From: Brevundimonas intermedia
GTDB taxonomy: Bacteria; Pseudomonadota; Alphaproteobacteria; Caulobacterales; Caulobacteraceae
DNA length: 64,000 bases
Direction of reading: 5' to 3'
Assembly: GCF_004614235.1 (NCBI RefSeq)
Contig: NZ_SPVH01000006.1
Coordinates: 1,426,001-1,490,000, forward strand
Shown piece after piece: positions 1 to 8,395 of the stretch (position 1 is the first letter of the stretch; each line of letters begins with the position of its first letter). The notes beneath the pieces are model-generated. The model was not told where the DNA came from and did not search any database. It saw only the letters and a list, made by a program, of their open reading frames with translations. A program made the position numbers and the translations under genes.

Positions 1-441
1 GGCCGGGCAGGGGGCCAGGAAGCTGAAATCATACATGTTCGACGGCGGCGAGACCGAGATGAAGCCATCCGTCTCGGGGCGGCGCATCAGAAGCTGCATA
101 CCGATATAGGCGCCGAACTGATAACCGCCGACCCAGGTCTGGCTGGCGCCGGGATTGTTCGTCTGAAGCCAGTCGAGGGCCGTGGCGGCGTCAGCCAGTT
201 CGCCGATGCCCGAATCGAATTCGCCCTGCGACTTGCCGACGCCGCGCGAGTTGTAGCGCAAGGTGGCGAAGCCACGCTGCTGGAACAGCTGGTGCAGGGT
301 GACTGTCACCGGGTTGTTCATATGCCCGCCCGCCTTGGGGTGCGGGTGCAGGATCAGGGCGATCGGTGCGTTCGGGCGCTTGCCCGGGGAATAGCGGCCT
401 TCGATGCGACCGGAGGCGCCGGGCAGGATGACTTCAGGCAT
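1..441 (-). CDS. alpha/beta hydrolase (COG2945-like), C-terminal part cut by window edge
   Basis: The 147 visible residues begin MPEVILPGASGRIEG and carry the family's LHPHPKAGG block (residues 31-39, oxyanion region), the YNSRGVGKS block (63-71) and the MQLLMRRPE block (115-123). The product is a cytoplasmic serine-hydrolase-fold protein with unknown substrate. The nucleophile elbow, normally G-x-S-x-G, reads GYQFGA, so Gln108 stands where Ser is expected; the codon is CAG on the coding strand. The remainder of the catalytic triad lies beyond base 1. The gene is divergent from iscR, with 157 bases between the two starts. Fold assignment is firm; catalytic activity is doubtful because of Gln108. 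Confidence 0.8.
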   Translation of the reverse strand, partial: MPEVILPGASGRIEGRYSPGKRPNAPIALILHPHPKAGGHMNNPVTVTLHQLFQQRGFATLRYNSRGVGKSQGEFDSGIGELADAATALDWLQTNNPGASQTWVGGYQFGAYIGMQLLMRRPETDGFISVSPPSNMYDFSFLAPCPA

Positions 442-488
442 AGGGGCTCTGGAATCCGTTCAACTGTCATTTCGCGAGTGCGTAATAC

Positions 489-518
489 TTGACCGCAGAG
501 GTAGGACTTTCTAAGTCC
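489..518 (+). promoter_or_regulatory. candidate iscR-suf promoter with overlapping palindromic operator
   Basis: TTGACC at 489-494 lies 17 bases before TAAGTC (512-517). In Caulobacter terms, TTGACCG, 14 bases, then TCTAAGTC matches 6 of 8 positions of the GCTANAWC element. A perfect inverted repeat, GGACTT-TCT-AAGTCC (504-518), covers the -10 region. An Rrf2-type regulator encoded 80 bases downstream makes autorepression plausible. Promoter and operator function are inferred from pattern only. Confidence 0.55.
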
Positions 519-598
519 CACGCAAGCGGGCCGCCTTTGCGAAGGCGCGGGTTCTAGCACAAGAGCCCCGAAAAGCGCGCAATTTTTGAGGCTCCAAT

Positions 599-1081
599 AT
601 GCGTCTGTCGACCAAGGGACGATACGCCGTGATGGCGATGGCCGATCTGGCCAAGAACGGACGCGGCGAGAGCGGCGAAATCCGGGCAGTTTCGCTGGCC
701 GAGATCGCCGCGCGCCAGGAGATTTCGCTGAGCTATCTGGAGCAGTTATTCGCCCGGTTGCGCAAGAGTGAGCTGGTCAAGAGCGTGCGTGGACCCGGTG
801 GCGGCTATCGCCTGGCCAAGGCTGCGCACGAGACGGTGGTGGCCGAGATCGTGCTGGCGGTGGACGAGCCGATCCGCGCGACGCGCTGTGTGGCGCACGG
901 GTCGCCCAAGGGCTGCATGCTGGCCGGCGAACGCTGCATTACCCACAATCTGTGGGAAGACCTGGGCGACGAGATCCATCGCTATCTGGCCGGGGTGTCG
1001 CTGGAGGATGTGGTGATGAACCGCACGGGCCAGCGTCGCCGCAATGTCGAACATCCGCAAGCCGTCGGGGTGGCGGCATGA
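599..1081 (+). CDS. iscR: Rrf2-family Fe-S regulator IscR
   Basis: A 160-residue transcription regulator that senses Fe-S status and probably controls the suf operon it heads. The N-terminal winged helix (residues 1-75) starts MRLSTKGRYAVMAMADLA and ends with the wing RGPGGGYRL. The cluster-binding loop has Cys97, Cys106, Cys113 and the His116 of THNLW, the arrangement seen in [2Fe-2S] IscR proteins. Its length agrees with the family. The stop overlaps the next gene's start as ATGA (1078-1081). A palindrome over its own promoter supports autoregulation. An Rrf2 paralogue with another ligand cannot be excluded, but the three cysteines and the operon favour IscR. Confidence 0.92.
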   Translation: MRLSTKGRYAVMAMADLAKNGRGESGEIRAVSLAEIAARQEISLSYLEQLFARLRKSELVKSVRGPGGGYRLAKAAHETVVAEIVLAVDEPIRATRCVAHGSPKGCMLAGERCITHNLWEDLGDEIHRYLAGVSLEDVVMNRTGQRRRNVEHPQAVGVAA

Positions 1082-2217
1082 GCGGCGTCTATCTGGATTA
1101 CAACGCCTCGGGTCTGGTGCGGCCGGAAGTGCAGGACGTCATGGCGCGCGCCCTGGCCGACAACGGCAATCCGTCGGCGGTCCATGCGGCCGGACGGCGG
1201 GCGCGGGCGCGGGTGGAGACGGCGCGGGCCCAGGTGAGCGATCTCGTTGGGGCTGATCCGACGGCGGTGGTGTTCAACAGCGGGGGGACCGAGGCCAACG
1301 CCCAGAGCATCGCCAGCGCCTTGGCGGCAGGATGCGAGCGGTTGATCGTGTCGGCGACCGAACATCCGTGCGTGGCCGAGACGGCGGCGAATGCGGGCGC
1401 GCCGGTCGAGGTGCTGCCGGTCGATGCGAACGGCGTGGTCGATCTGGATTGGCTGGCGCAGGCGTTGGCGCGGCCGGGTCGGGCCGTGGTCGCCATCCAT
1501 CATGCGAACAACGAGAGCGGCGTGATCCAGCCCGTGGTCGAAGCCGCCGCTCTGGTGCGGGCGGCCGGTGGCTGGCTGCACGTGGATGCGATTCAGTCGG
1601 CGGGCAAGATCCCGGTCGATATGCGCGTTTTGGACGCGGACAGCCTGACCCTGTCGGCGCACAAGCTGGGCGGACCGCAGGGCGTCGGGGCGTTAATCCT
1701 CAAGGAAGGCGTGTCGGGCGTTCGCATCCTGCACGGGGCGGGACAGGAGCGGGGACTGCGCGCCGGGACTGAAAACGTGCCGGGCATCGCCGGGTTCGGC
1801 GTCGCCGCCGACAGCGCCGCGCGGGATTTGGAGACGATGCAGTCACACGTCGGCTGGCGCGACGCCGCTGAGGTCCGGGTGAAGACGGCCGGGGCGACCA
1901 TCATCGGCGGGGAGGTGGCGCGTCTGCCCAACACCCTGTTCATGGCGGTCGAGGGCTGGGACAGTCCGCAGCAGTTGATCACCCTGGATTTGGCGGGCGT
2001 CATGGTGTCGGCGGGCTCGGCCTGTTCGTCGGGCAAGGTGAAGCCGTCCAAGACCATCAGCGCCATGGGGTTGAACAACCTGGCGACCGGGGGCGTGCGC
2101 GTTTCGGGCGGCTGGGGAACGATTGAAGGCGACTGGGTGCGGTTCGCCGACGCCTGGGTCGCCGCCTACAACAAGCATAAGACACGCGCCGCCGAGCGCG
2201 TGAGAGAGGTCGCCTGA
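1078..2217 (+). CDS. iscS: cysteine desulfurase, IscS/NifS type
   Basis: A 379-residue fold-type I PLP enzyme that takes sulfur from cysteine for cluster assembly. The PLP lysine is in [10 protein letters not shown], the PLP-contacting His in ATEHPCV, and the persulfide Cys316 in SAGSACSSG. The start at 1078 is fixed by the ATGA overlap with iscR. A second desulfurase of the SufS type lies 3.8 kb downstream in the same operon, so the two may divide labour (housekeeping versus SufBCD supply, or tRNA thiolation); that is inference. The C-terminus is slightly short compared with classical IscS (about 400 residues). Confidence 0.9.
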   Translation: MSGVYLDYNASGLVRPEVQDVMARALADNGNPSAVHAAGRRARARVETARAQVSDLVGADPTAVVFNSGGTEANAQSIASALAAGCERLIVSATEHPCVAETAANAGAPVEVLPVDANGVVDLDWLAQALARPGRAVVAIHHANNESGVIQPVVEAAALVRAAGGWLHVDAIQSAGKIPVDMRVLDADSLTLSAHKLGGPQGVGALILKEGVSGVRILHGAGQERGLRAGTENVPGIAGFGVAADSAARDLETMQSHVGWRDAAEVRVKTAGATIIGGEVARLPNTLFMAVEGWDSPQQLITLDLAGVMVSAGSACSSGKVKPSKTISAMGLNNLATGGVRVSGGWGTIEGDWVRFADAWVAAYNKHKTRAAERVREVA

Positions 2218-3683
2218 TGGCCGCCGTCAAGGAAACCATCGACGCCGTCGCCGCACTGGAAAAGTACGAGCACGGCTTCACCTCGGATATCGAGACGGAA
2301 TATGCGCCGCGCGGCCTGAGCGCCGAGATCGTGCGCTTCATCTCCGAGAAGAAGGGCGAGCCGGAATGGATGCTGGAATGGCGCCTGGCCGCCTATGAGC
2401 GCTGGCTGGCGATGGAAGAGCCGACCTGGGCGGCGGTGAAATACGAGCCGGTCGATTACCAGTCGCTGTTCTACTATGCCGCGCCCAAGCAGAAGGAAGG
2501 GCCGAAGTCGCTGGACGAGGTCGATCCCGAGATCCTGGAAATCTACGAGAAGCTGGGCATCCCGCTGAAGGAGCAGGAAGTTCTGGCGGGGGTGCAGGGC
2601 GCGCCGCGCGTGGCCGTGGACGCCGTGTTCGACAGCGTGTCGGTGGTCACCACCTTCAAGGAGGAACTGGCCAAGGTCGGCGTGATTTTCATGCCGATTT
2701 CCGAGGCCTTGCGCGAATATCCTGAGTTGGTGCGGCAATATCTGGGGTCGGTGGTGCCGGTGTCGGACAACTATTTCGCGGCGCTGAACAGCGCGGTCTT
2801 TTCGGATGGTTCGTTCGTCTACATCCCGCCGGGCGTGCGCTGCCCGATGGAGCTGTCGACCTATTTCCGCATCAACGCCAGCCAGACGGGCCAGTTCGAA
2901 CGCACCCTGATCATCGCCGACAAGGGCAGCTATTGCTCATATCTGGAGGGCTGCACCGCGCCGATGCGCGACGAGAACCAGTTGCATGCGGCGGTGGTCG
3001 AGATCGTGGCGCTGGACGACGCCGAGGTGAAATATTCGACCGTCCAGAACTGGTACCCCGGCGACGCCGAGGGCAAGGGCGGCATCTACAACTTCGTCAC
3101 CAAGCGCGCCGATTGTCGGGGTGATCGCTCGAAGGTGTCCTGGACCCAGGTCGAGACGGGTTCGGCCGTGACGTGGAAATATCCGTCCTGCATCCTGAAG
3201 GGCGACGACAGCTCGGGCGAGTTCTATTCCATCGCCATCACCAACGGACATCAGCAGGCCGATACCGGCACCAAGATGATCCACCTGGGCAAGAACACCA
3301 AGTCGCGGATCATCGCCAAGGCGGTGTCGGCGGGCAAGTCGGACTCCACCTATCGCGGCCTGGTTTCGGTGCATCCGAAGGCGACGGGGGTGCGCAACTT
3401 CACCCAGTGCGACAGCCTGTTGATCGGCAAGGAGTGCGGCTCGCACACCATCCCCTACATCGAGGCCCGCAACGGCTCGGCCCAGCTGGAGCACGAGGCG
3501 ACGACGACGCGGTTGAGTGACGACCAGATGTTCTACGCCCAGCAGCGCGGACTGTCGCAGGAGGAGGCGGTGGCCCTGCTGGTCAACGGCTTCGTCCGCG
3601 ACGTCATGCAGAAGCTGCCGATGGAGTTCGCCGTCGAGGCGCAGAAGCTGGTGGCGATCAGTCTTGAGGGGAGCGTGGGGTGA
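2217..3683 (+). CDS. sufB: Fe-S cluster scaffold SufB
   Basis: A 488-residue subunit of the SufBCD scaffold on which [4Fe-4S] clusters are built in the cytoplasm. It shows the family beta-helix core (about residues 150-460), including [27 protein letters not shown] and the C-terminal [20 protein letters not shown] region. Length and C-terminus are typical. It starts at a TGATG junction with iscS, so translation is probably coupled. Its stop overlaps the GTG start of a toxin-antitoxin pair rather than sufC, which is unusual for suf operons. Confidence 0.96.
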   Translation: MAAVKETIDAVAALEKYEHGFTSDIETEYAPRGLSAEIVRFISEKKGEPEWMLEWRLAAYERWLAMEEPTWAAVKYEPVDYQSLFYYAAPKQKEGPKSLDEVDPEILEIYEKLGIPLKEQEVLAGVQGAPRVAVDAVFDSVSVVTTFKEELAKVGVIFMPISEALREYPELVRQYLGSVVPVSDNYFAALNSAVFSDGSFVYIPPGVRCPMELSTYFRINASQTGQFERTLIIADKGSYCSYLEGCTAPMRDENQLHAAVVEIVALDDAEVKYSTVQNWYPGDAEGKGGIYNFVTKRADCRGDRSKVSWTQVETGSAVTWKYPSCILKGDDSSGEFYSIAITNGHQQADTGTKMIHLGKNTKSRIIAKAVSAGKSDSTYRGLVSVHPKATGVRNFTQCDSLLIGKECGSHTIPYIEARNGSAQLEHEATTTRLSDDQMFYAQQRGLSQEEAVALLVNGFVRDVMQKLPMEFAVEAQKLVAISLEGSVG

Positions 3684-3949
3684 GCGAAATCATGGAAACG
3701 ATTTCTGTCCCTCTGGAAGCCGATGCCGCCGATCGCCTCAAGCGAGCGGCTGCGGAAATCGGCATGCCTTTGGCCGAGTTCATCGCTTCGGCTGCTGAGC
3801 AGTTCGTGACCGATATCGAGAACGCGAGCCCTGCGCTTTCGGCTGATCAAAAGGCGTCCATCGAGCGGGGTCTGCAGGACGTCGCAGCGGGGCGGACATT
3901 CAGCCACGATGACGTCTTCACCGAGCTTAAAGCTCGCTTCAAGCGGTGA
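3680..3949 (+). CDS. antitoxin of a type II TA pair, ribbon-helix-helix/ParD-like
   Basis: An 89-residue protein. The N-terminal half ([33 protein letters not shown]) has the strand-helix-helix pattern of ribbon-helix-helix DNA-binding proteins. The C-terminal half ([33 protein letters not shown]) resembles the toxin-binding tail of ParD/RelB antitoxins, which often ends GR-x5-EEVF. The chosen GTG (3680) overlaps the sufB stop as GTGA and follows GGAG; ATG 3692 is the alternative. It precedes the toxin, the usual order. It probably neutralises the toxin and may bind DNA, although no separate promoter is evident inside sufB. Confidence 0.72.
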   Translation: MSEIMETISVPLEADAADRLKRAAAEIGMPLAEFIASAAEQFVTDIENASPALSADQKASIERGLQDVAAGRTFSHDDVFTELKARFKR

Positions 3950-4251
3950 GGCAGGTCCGATGGTCGAAAGAAGCGCGCGATGCGCAGCGGGACTGGCTGG
4001 ATCATCTGGAAGGGATCGATCCGCGTCTGACCGACCGCGCATTGGCGGAAAACGAAGCCTTGTCGTTACGCGCCGGTGCAGGCCCCTTTCGCTTTCGACC
4101 GTCGCGATGGCGCGGTCTGCGCGAAGCAAGCCTTGTCCGATGGCGCAAGATCATCGTGTTTCAAGTGCTCGGTGACGAAGTGCTTATCATTTCATTCTAT
4201 GACGCCCGCCAGGATTTGACCGGCGTTCAACCTGTTCCCGAGTCCAACTGA
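3946..4251 (+). CDS. toxin of a type II TA pair, RelE/ParE superfamily
   Basis: A 101-residue protein starting at GTG 3946, overlapping the antitoxin stop as GTGA. Features of the RelE/ParE fold are the opening VRWSKEARDAQRDWLDHLE (strand plus helix), GLREASLVRWRKIIVFQVLGDEVLIIS (central strands) and the closing FYDARQDL, common in ParE-like toxins. Family members either inhibit gyrase (ParE) or cleave mRNA (RelE); the sequence does not decide between them. Hand count gives 43% G+C at 4141-4200, well below the flanking suf genes, suggesting acquisition. The stop overlaps sufC as TGATG. Confidence 0.72.
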   Translation: MRQVRWSKEARDAQRDWLDHLEGIDPRLTDRALAENEALSLRAGAGPFRFRPSRWRGLREASLVRWRKIIVFQVLGDEVLIISFYDARQDLTGVQPVPESN

Positions 4252-5000
4252 TGCTCTCCATCTCCAACCTCCACGTCTCCGTCGGCGAAAAGCCGATCCT
4301 CAAGGGCCTGACGCTCGACGTTCCCGCTGGCGAGGTGCACGCGATCATGGGGCCGAACGGGGCCGGGAAGTCGACGCTGGGATACGCCCTGTCGGGGCGG
4401 CCGGGCTATGAGGCGACCGAAGGCGCTGTCGAATGGGCGGGCGAGGACCTGCTGGCGCTGGATCCGGCCGAACGGGCGGCCAAGGGCGTCTTCCTGTCGT
4501 TCCAGTATCCGATCGAAATCCCCGGCGTGCCGGCCCTGACCTTCGTGCGCACTGCGTTGAACGCCCAGAAGCGCGCGCGGGGCGAGGAGGAGGTGGCGGC
4601 GCCGGCCTTCCTGAAGCTGGTCCGCGAAGCGTCCAAGGCGTTGAAGATGGACTTCGACATGCTGAAGCGGCCGCTGAACGTCGGCTTCTCCGGCGGTGAG
4701 AAGAAGCGGATGGAGATCCTGCAGATGGCGCTGCTGGAGCCGTCGTTGCTGATCCTGGACGAGACCGACTCCGGCCTCGACATCGACGCCCTGCGGATCG
4801 TGTCGGAGGGGGTGAACGCCCTGCGCCGACCCGACCGGGCCATGCTGGTGATCACCCACTATCAGCGCCTGCTCGACTACATCAAACCGGATCGGGTCCA
4901 TGTGCTGGCCGGCGGGCGGATCGTGGCCTCGGGCGGGCCGGAGCTGGCGCATCAGTTGGAGGCGGAAGGGTACGACAAGTATCTTCTGGAACCGGCATGA
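4251..5000 (+). CDS. sufC: Fe-S assembly ATPase SufC
   Basis: A 249-residue ABC-type ATPase that drives SufB-SufD remodelling during cluster assembly. Walker A is MGPNGAGKST (residues about 34-43), the ABC signature is FSGGEKKR (about 143-150), and Walker B is LLILDETDSGLD (about 166-177); the SufC-specific ETDSGLDIDAL string is present. Length is typical. The start is set by a TGATG overlap with the toxin gene, so sufC translation is probably coupled to toxin translation rather than directly to sufB. Confidence 0.96.
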   Translation: MLSISNLHVSVGEKPILKGLTLDVPAGEVHAIMGPNGAGKSTLGYALSGRPGYEATEGAVEWAGEDLLALDPAERAAKGVFLSFQYPIEIPGVPALTFVRTALNAQKRARGEEEVAAPAFLKLVREASKALKMDFDMLKRPLNVGFSGGEKKRMEILQMALLEPSLLILDETDSGLDIDALRIVSEGVNALRRPDRAMLVITHYQRLLDYIKPDRVHVLAGGRIVASGGPELAHQLEAEGYDKYLLEPA

Positions 5001-6019
5001 GCGCGGCTTTCGCCATTGATCTGACCGACGCCGAAACCTTTCCGTCGCGACGGACGGAAGCGTGGAAATACAGCGACCTGAAGCGCTGGCTTCGCGCGGC
5101 GCCGGAGCCTTCGGGCACGGCGGCGGTCGGGCCGCCAGGGCCGTTCTACGATCTGGGCGGAGAGGCGATCGTCTTCGCCAATGGGCGCGCCGTGGGCGTG
5201 ACCGATTTCATCGCCTCGGGCGAGCAGACGTTGCGGCTGCGCTATATCTCCGACGCGGTCGGGACGGGCCACACGGCTGGGGCGCGGGTCTCGGCGCGCG
5301 CGGGCGCCAAGTTGCTGCTGCTGGAGACGCACGAGGGTGCGGGTTCGGCCTATGTGGCGCACAATACGCTGGAGCTGGACGTGGCGGCCGGGGCCGAGGT
5401 GACGCGCGTCGTCCTGGTCGAGGAGCCGGAGGACGCCATCTCCATCGCTGAGGCCCATGTGAAGGTCGAGGCGGGCGGGGTGTATCGCCAGACCATCGTT
5501 ACGACCGGCGCCAAGCTGCAGCGGATCGAGACGCGCATTACGCATTACGCCCAGGGCGCCCAGGTCCAGGCCGACGGCCTCTATCTGCTGAACGGATCGC
5601 GCCATACCGATCTGACCAGCGTGGTGCGCCACGTCGAGCATGACGGCGCGACCAGCCAGTTGATCAAGGGCGTGGCCCGCGACACCGCGCGCGGCGTCTT
5701 CCAGGGCAAGATCGTGGTCGAGCGCGGCGCCGACGGCACCGATGCGCGGATGGGGCACCATGCCCTGATCGCCAGCGAGCGGGCCGAGATCGACGCCAAG
5801 CCGGAGCTGATCATCTATGCCGACGACGTGCAGTGCGCGCACGGCAATACGGTGGGGACGCTGGACGAAAGCGCCCTGTTCTACATGCAGCAGCGCGGCA
5901 TTCCGGCCGACGAGGCCCGCGCCCTGCTGACCCAGGCCTTCCTGATCGAGGTCATCGACCGGATCGAACATGAAGGCGCGAGAGAGGTGGCGAGGGAATG
6001 GCTGACGGCCAGACTTTGA
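4997..6019 (+). CDS. sufD: Fe-S assembly protein SufD
   Basis: A 340-residue partner of SufB in the SufBC2D scaffold. The N-terminal R-x-E-x-WKYSDLKRWL segment and the C-terminal CAHGNTVGTLDESALFYMQQRGIP block are hallmarks of SufD. It is shorter than the enterobacterial protein (about 420 residues), as is common in alphaproteobacteria. It overlaps sufC by ATGA and its last 22 bases overlap the sufS start, so the junctions are tight. Confidence 0.92.
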   Translation: MSAAFAIDLTDAETFPSRRTEAWKYSDLKRWLRAAPEPSGTAAVGPPGPFYDLGGEAIVFANGRAVGVTDFIASGEQTLRLRYISDAVGTGHTAGARVSARAGAKLLLLETHEGAGSAYVAHNTLELDVAAGAEVTRVVLVEEPEDAISIAEAHVKVEAGGVYRQTIVTTGAKLQRIETRITHYAQGAQVQADGLYLLNGSRHTDLTSVVRHVEHDGATSQLIKGVARDTARGVFQGKIVVERGADGTDARMGHHALIASERAEIDAKPELIIYADDVQCAHGNTVGTLDESALFYMQQRGIPADEARALLTQAFLIEVIDRIEHEGAREVAREWLTARL

Positions 6020-7251
6020 AAACCAAGGTTGTGAACACCTTCGATCCCTACGCCGTGCGGGCGCAGTTCCCGATCCTGTCGCGACAGGTGAATGGCAAGC
6101 CGCTGGTCTATCTGGACAATGCGGCTTCGGCCCAGAAGCCGCGTGCGGTGATCGACGCCCTGACAGCGACGATGGAGGGCGGTTACGCCAACGTCCACCG
6201 CGGCCTGCACACCCTGTCGAACGAGGCGACCGAGGCCTTCGAGAAGGCGAGAGAGATCGTCGCCCGCTTCCTGAACGCCGAGAGTCCTGAGCAGGTGGTC
6301 TGGACCAAGGGTGGCACCGAGGCGATCAATCTGGTGGCCAATGGGCTGGGGCTGAGCATCGAGCCGGGCGACGAGATCATCGTCTCGGAGATGGAGCACC
6401 ATTCCAACATCGTCCCGTGGCATCTGCTGCGCGAACGGCGCGGGGCGGTGATCAAGTGGATCCCGGTGCTGGACGACGGGTCGCTGGACATGGCGGCCTA
6501 TGCCGACCTGCTGGGGCCCAAGACGCGGATGGTCGCGGTCACCCATATGTCGAACGTGCTGGGGACCATCAATCCGGTCGCCGAGATCACGCGTCTGGCC
6601 CATGCCGCCGGGGCTCAAGTGCTGATCGACGGGTGTCAGGGCGCGGTTCATGCGACGCCGGACGTGCAGGCCATCGGCTGCGACTTCTATGTTCTGACCG
6701 GTCATAAGCTGTTCGCCCCGACCGGTATCGGCGCCCTGTACGGCAAGGCCGAGGCGCTGGAGGCCCTGCCGCCCTATCAGGGCGGGGGCGAGATGATCGA
6801 GACGGTCGAGCGGGACCGCGTGACCTATGCCAAGCCGCCGCACCGGTTCGAGGCGGGCACGCCTCCGATCCTGGAGGCCATTGGCCTGGGTGTGGCGCTG
6901 GGATGGCTGGCGCAATACGACCGGGCGGCGGTGCAGGCGCACGAGCACGCCCTGTATCAACGGGCCGTGGATCGGTTGGACGGTGAAGGCTGGCTGCGGA
7001 TCCTGGGCCAGGCGCATGGCAAGGGCGCGATCCTGACCTTCGCCGTCGAGGGCGCGCATGCCCATGACGTGGCCCAGATCATGGATCGTTACGGCGTCGC
7101 CGTACGGGCGGGTCTGCACTGCGCCGAGCCGCTGGCGAAAAGAATGGGCGTGACGTCGAGCACCCGCGCCTCCTTCGCCCTATATAACACCGTGGAGGAT
7201 GCCGACGCCTTCGTGGATGCGCTGATCAAGGCGCGGAACTTCTTCGTGTAA
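5998..7251 (+). CDS. sufS: cysteine desulfurase SufS
   Basis: A 417-residue PLP enzyme, the group II desulfurase of the SUF system. Recognisable are YLDNAASAQKPR (about residues 37-48), EMEHHSNIVPWH (PLP-stacking His), TGHKLFAPTGIG with the PLP lysine, and RAGLHCAEPL with catalytic Cys375. Length matches SufS. It starts inside the end of sufD. No SufE gene is seen nearby, so the sulfur acceptor could be SufBC2D or a protein encoded elsewhere. Confidence 0.95.
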   Translation: MADGQTLKTKVVNTFDPYAVRAQFPILSRQVNGKPLVYLDNAASAQKPRAVIDALTATMEGGYANVHRGLHTLSNEATEAFEKAREIVARFLNAESPEQVVWTKGGTEAINLVANGLGLSIEPGDEIIVSEMEHHSNIVPWHLLRERRGAVIKWIPVLDDGSLDMAAYADLLGPKTRMVAVTHMSNVLGTINPVAEITRLAHAAGAQVLIDGCQGAVHATPDVQAIGCDFYVLTGHKLFAPTGIGALYGKAEALEALPPYQGGGEMIETVERDRVTYAKPPHRFEAGTPPILEAIGLGVALGWLAQYDRAAVQAHEHALYQRAVDRLDGEGWLRILGQAHGKGAILTFAVEGAHAHDVAQIMDRYGVAVRAGLHCAEPLAKRMGVTSSTRASFALYNTVEDADAFVDALIKARNFFV

Positions 7252-7255
7252 GCCG

Positions 7256-7645
7256 ATGACAGATCAACCTATTCAAGACAGCGATGCCTTCAAGGACGCC
7301 TGGGATGAACCCCAGAAGAGCGCCTTGTCGCAGGCCGAGCTGGACACGCTGACCGATCAACTGATCGAGGCGTTGAAGTCGGTCTATGACCCGGAAATCC
7401 CGGTCGACATCTATGAGCTGGGCCTGATCTATCGCGTGGATGTCAACGACGACCGCGACGTGGTGGTGGATATGACCCTGACGGCGCCGGGCTGTCCGGT
7501 CGCCGGCGAGATGCCGGGCTGGGTCGAGACCGCCGTCGAAAAGGTCGATGGCGTGCGCAGCGCCAAGGCCAATCTGGTGTTCGACCCGCCTTGGGACAGT
7601 TCCAAGATGAGCGACGAGGCCAAGCTTGCCCTGAACATGTTCTGA
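7256..7645 (+). CDS. sufT: SUF-associated MIP18/DUF59 protein SufT
   Basis: A 129-residue protein with a variable acidic N-terminus (1-35) followed by the DUF59 core: SVYDPEIPVDIYELGLIYRV, the MTLTAPGCPVAGEMP loop with a conserved cysteine, and a C-terminal LVFDPPWDSSKMSDEA block. Family members assist Fe-S maturation of client proteins. The gene lies 4 bases after sufS and overlaps sufA by one base, consistent with an auxiliary role in the same operon. Confidence 0.92.
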   Translation: MTDQPIQDSDAFKDAWDEPQKSALSQAELDTLTDQLIEALKSVYDPEIPVDIYELGLIYRVDVNDDRDVVVDMTLTAPGCPVAGEMPGWVETAVEKVDGVRSAKANLVFDPPWDSSKMSDEAKLALNMF

Positions 7646-8034
7646 TGACCGATCTTCAAACCACATCCCGTCCCCGCCGCCCGCGACCCAAGGCCGTCAC
7701 CCTGACTGACGCCGCCGCCGAGCGCGTGCGCGAGATCCTGGACAATGCCGAGAACGACCACATCGGTCTGAGGATCGGGGTCAAGAACGGCGGCTGTGCG
7801 GGGCAGGAATACACCTTCGCCTATGCCGACAGCGTCGGGCCGCTGGACGAGGTGGTCGAGGACAAGGGCGTCACCATCCTGATTGAGCCCAAGGCCGTGC
7901 TGTTTCTGATCGGCACCGAGATCGACTATGAGACGACACGTCTGGCGTCCAAGTTCGTGTTCAACAATCCGAACCAGACCGACGCCTGCGGGTGCGGCGA
8001 GAGCGTCACCATCGTGCCGGTCGCCGCCGACTGA
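7645..8034 (+). CDS. sufA: A-type Fe-S carrier SufA/ErpA-like
   Basis: A 129-residue A-type carrier that receives clusters from SufBCD and passes them to apo-proteins. The three cluster cysteines are present: one in KNGGCAGQEYTF and two in the C-terminal DACGCGES motif. The basic N-terminal extension (RPRRPRPKAVTLTD) is longer than in E. coli SufA. It starts at TGATG with sufT. SufA, ErpA and IscA are hard to separate by sequence; the symbol follows the operon context. Confidence 0.88.
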   Translation: MTDLQTTSRPRRPRPKAVTLTDAAAERVREILDNAENDHIGLRIGVKNGGCAGQEYTFAYADSVGPLDEVVEDKGVTILIEPKAVLFLIGTEIDYETTRLASKFVFNNPNQTDACGCGESVTIVPVAAD

Positions 8035-8035
8035 C

Positions 8036-8392
8036 ATGGCGTACGACGCCGACTTCGGCGAATGGGTGCGGGAGCATTTCCATGCGCTCGGCCGGCTGGA
8101 AATCAAGCGGATGTTCGGCGGGGCGGGGGTCTATGCGTCCGGCGTCATGTTCGCACTGCTGGATGACGGCATCGTTTGGCTGAAGGGCTACGAAGCGCTG
8201 GGGGAGGCGTTCGTGGAGGCCGGCTCGCGTCAGTTCACCTATCCGACCAAGGACGGGCGGACGATGAGCATGGGCTATTGGACCCTTCCGGAGACGGCGT
8301 TGGACGATCCCGACGAAGCGGTCGCCTGGGCGCGGCGGTCGCTGGAGGTGGCGGTGAAGAAGGCGGCAGGGAAGAAGCCGAGCAAGAGGTAG
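8036..8392 (+). CDS. TfoX N-terminal-domain protein
   Basis: A 118-residue protein consisting essentially of one TfoX_N domain: RLEIKRMFGGAGVYASGVMFALLDDGIVWLKG and FTYPTKDGRTMSMGYWTLPETALDD are typical. The lysine-rich tail (KKAAGKKPSKR) is non-conserved. Proteins with this domain are related to a competence regulator, but stand-alone versions have no established function. The ATG is one base after the sufA stop, so it is likely the last gene of the suf operon. It has no obvious link to Fe-S chemistry. Confidence 0.8.
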   Translation: MAYDADFGEWVREHFHALGRLEIKRMFGGAGVYASGVMFALLDDGIVWLKGYEALGEAFVEAGSRQFTYPTKDGRTMSMGYWTLPETALDDPDEAVAWARRSLEVAVKKAAGKKPSKR

Positions 8393-8395
8393 CTC

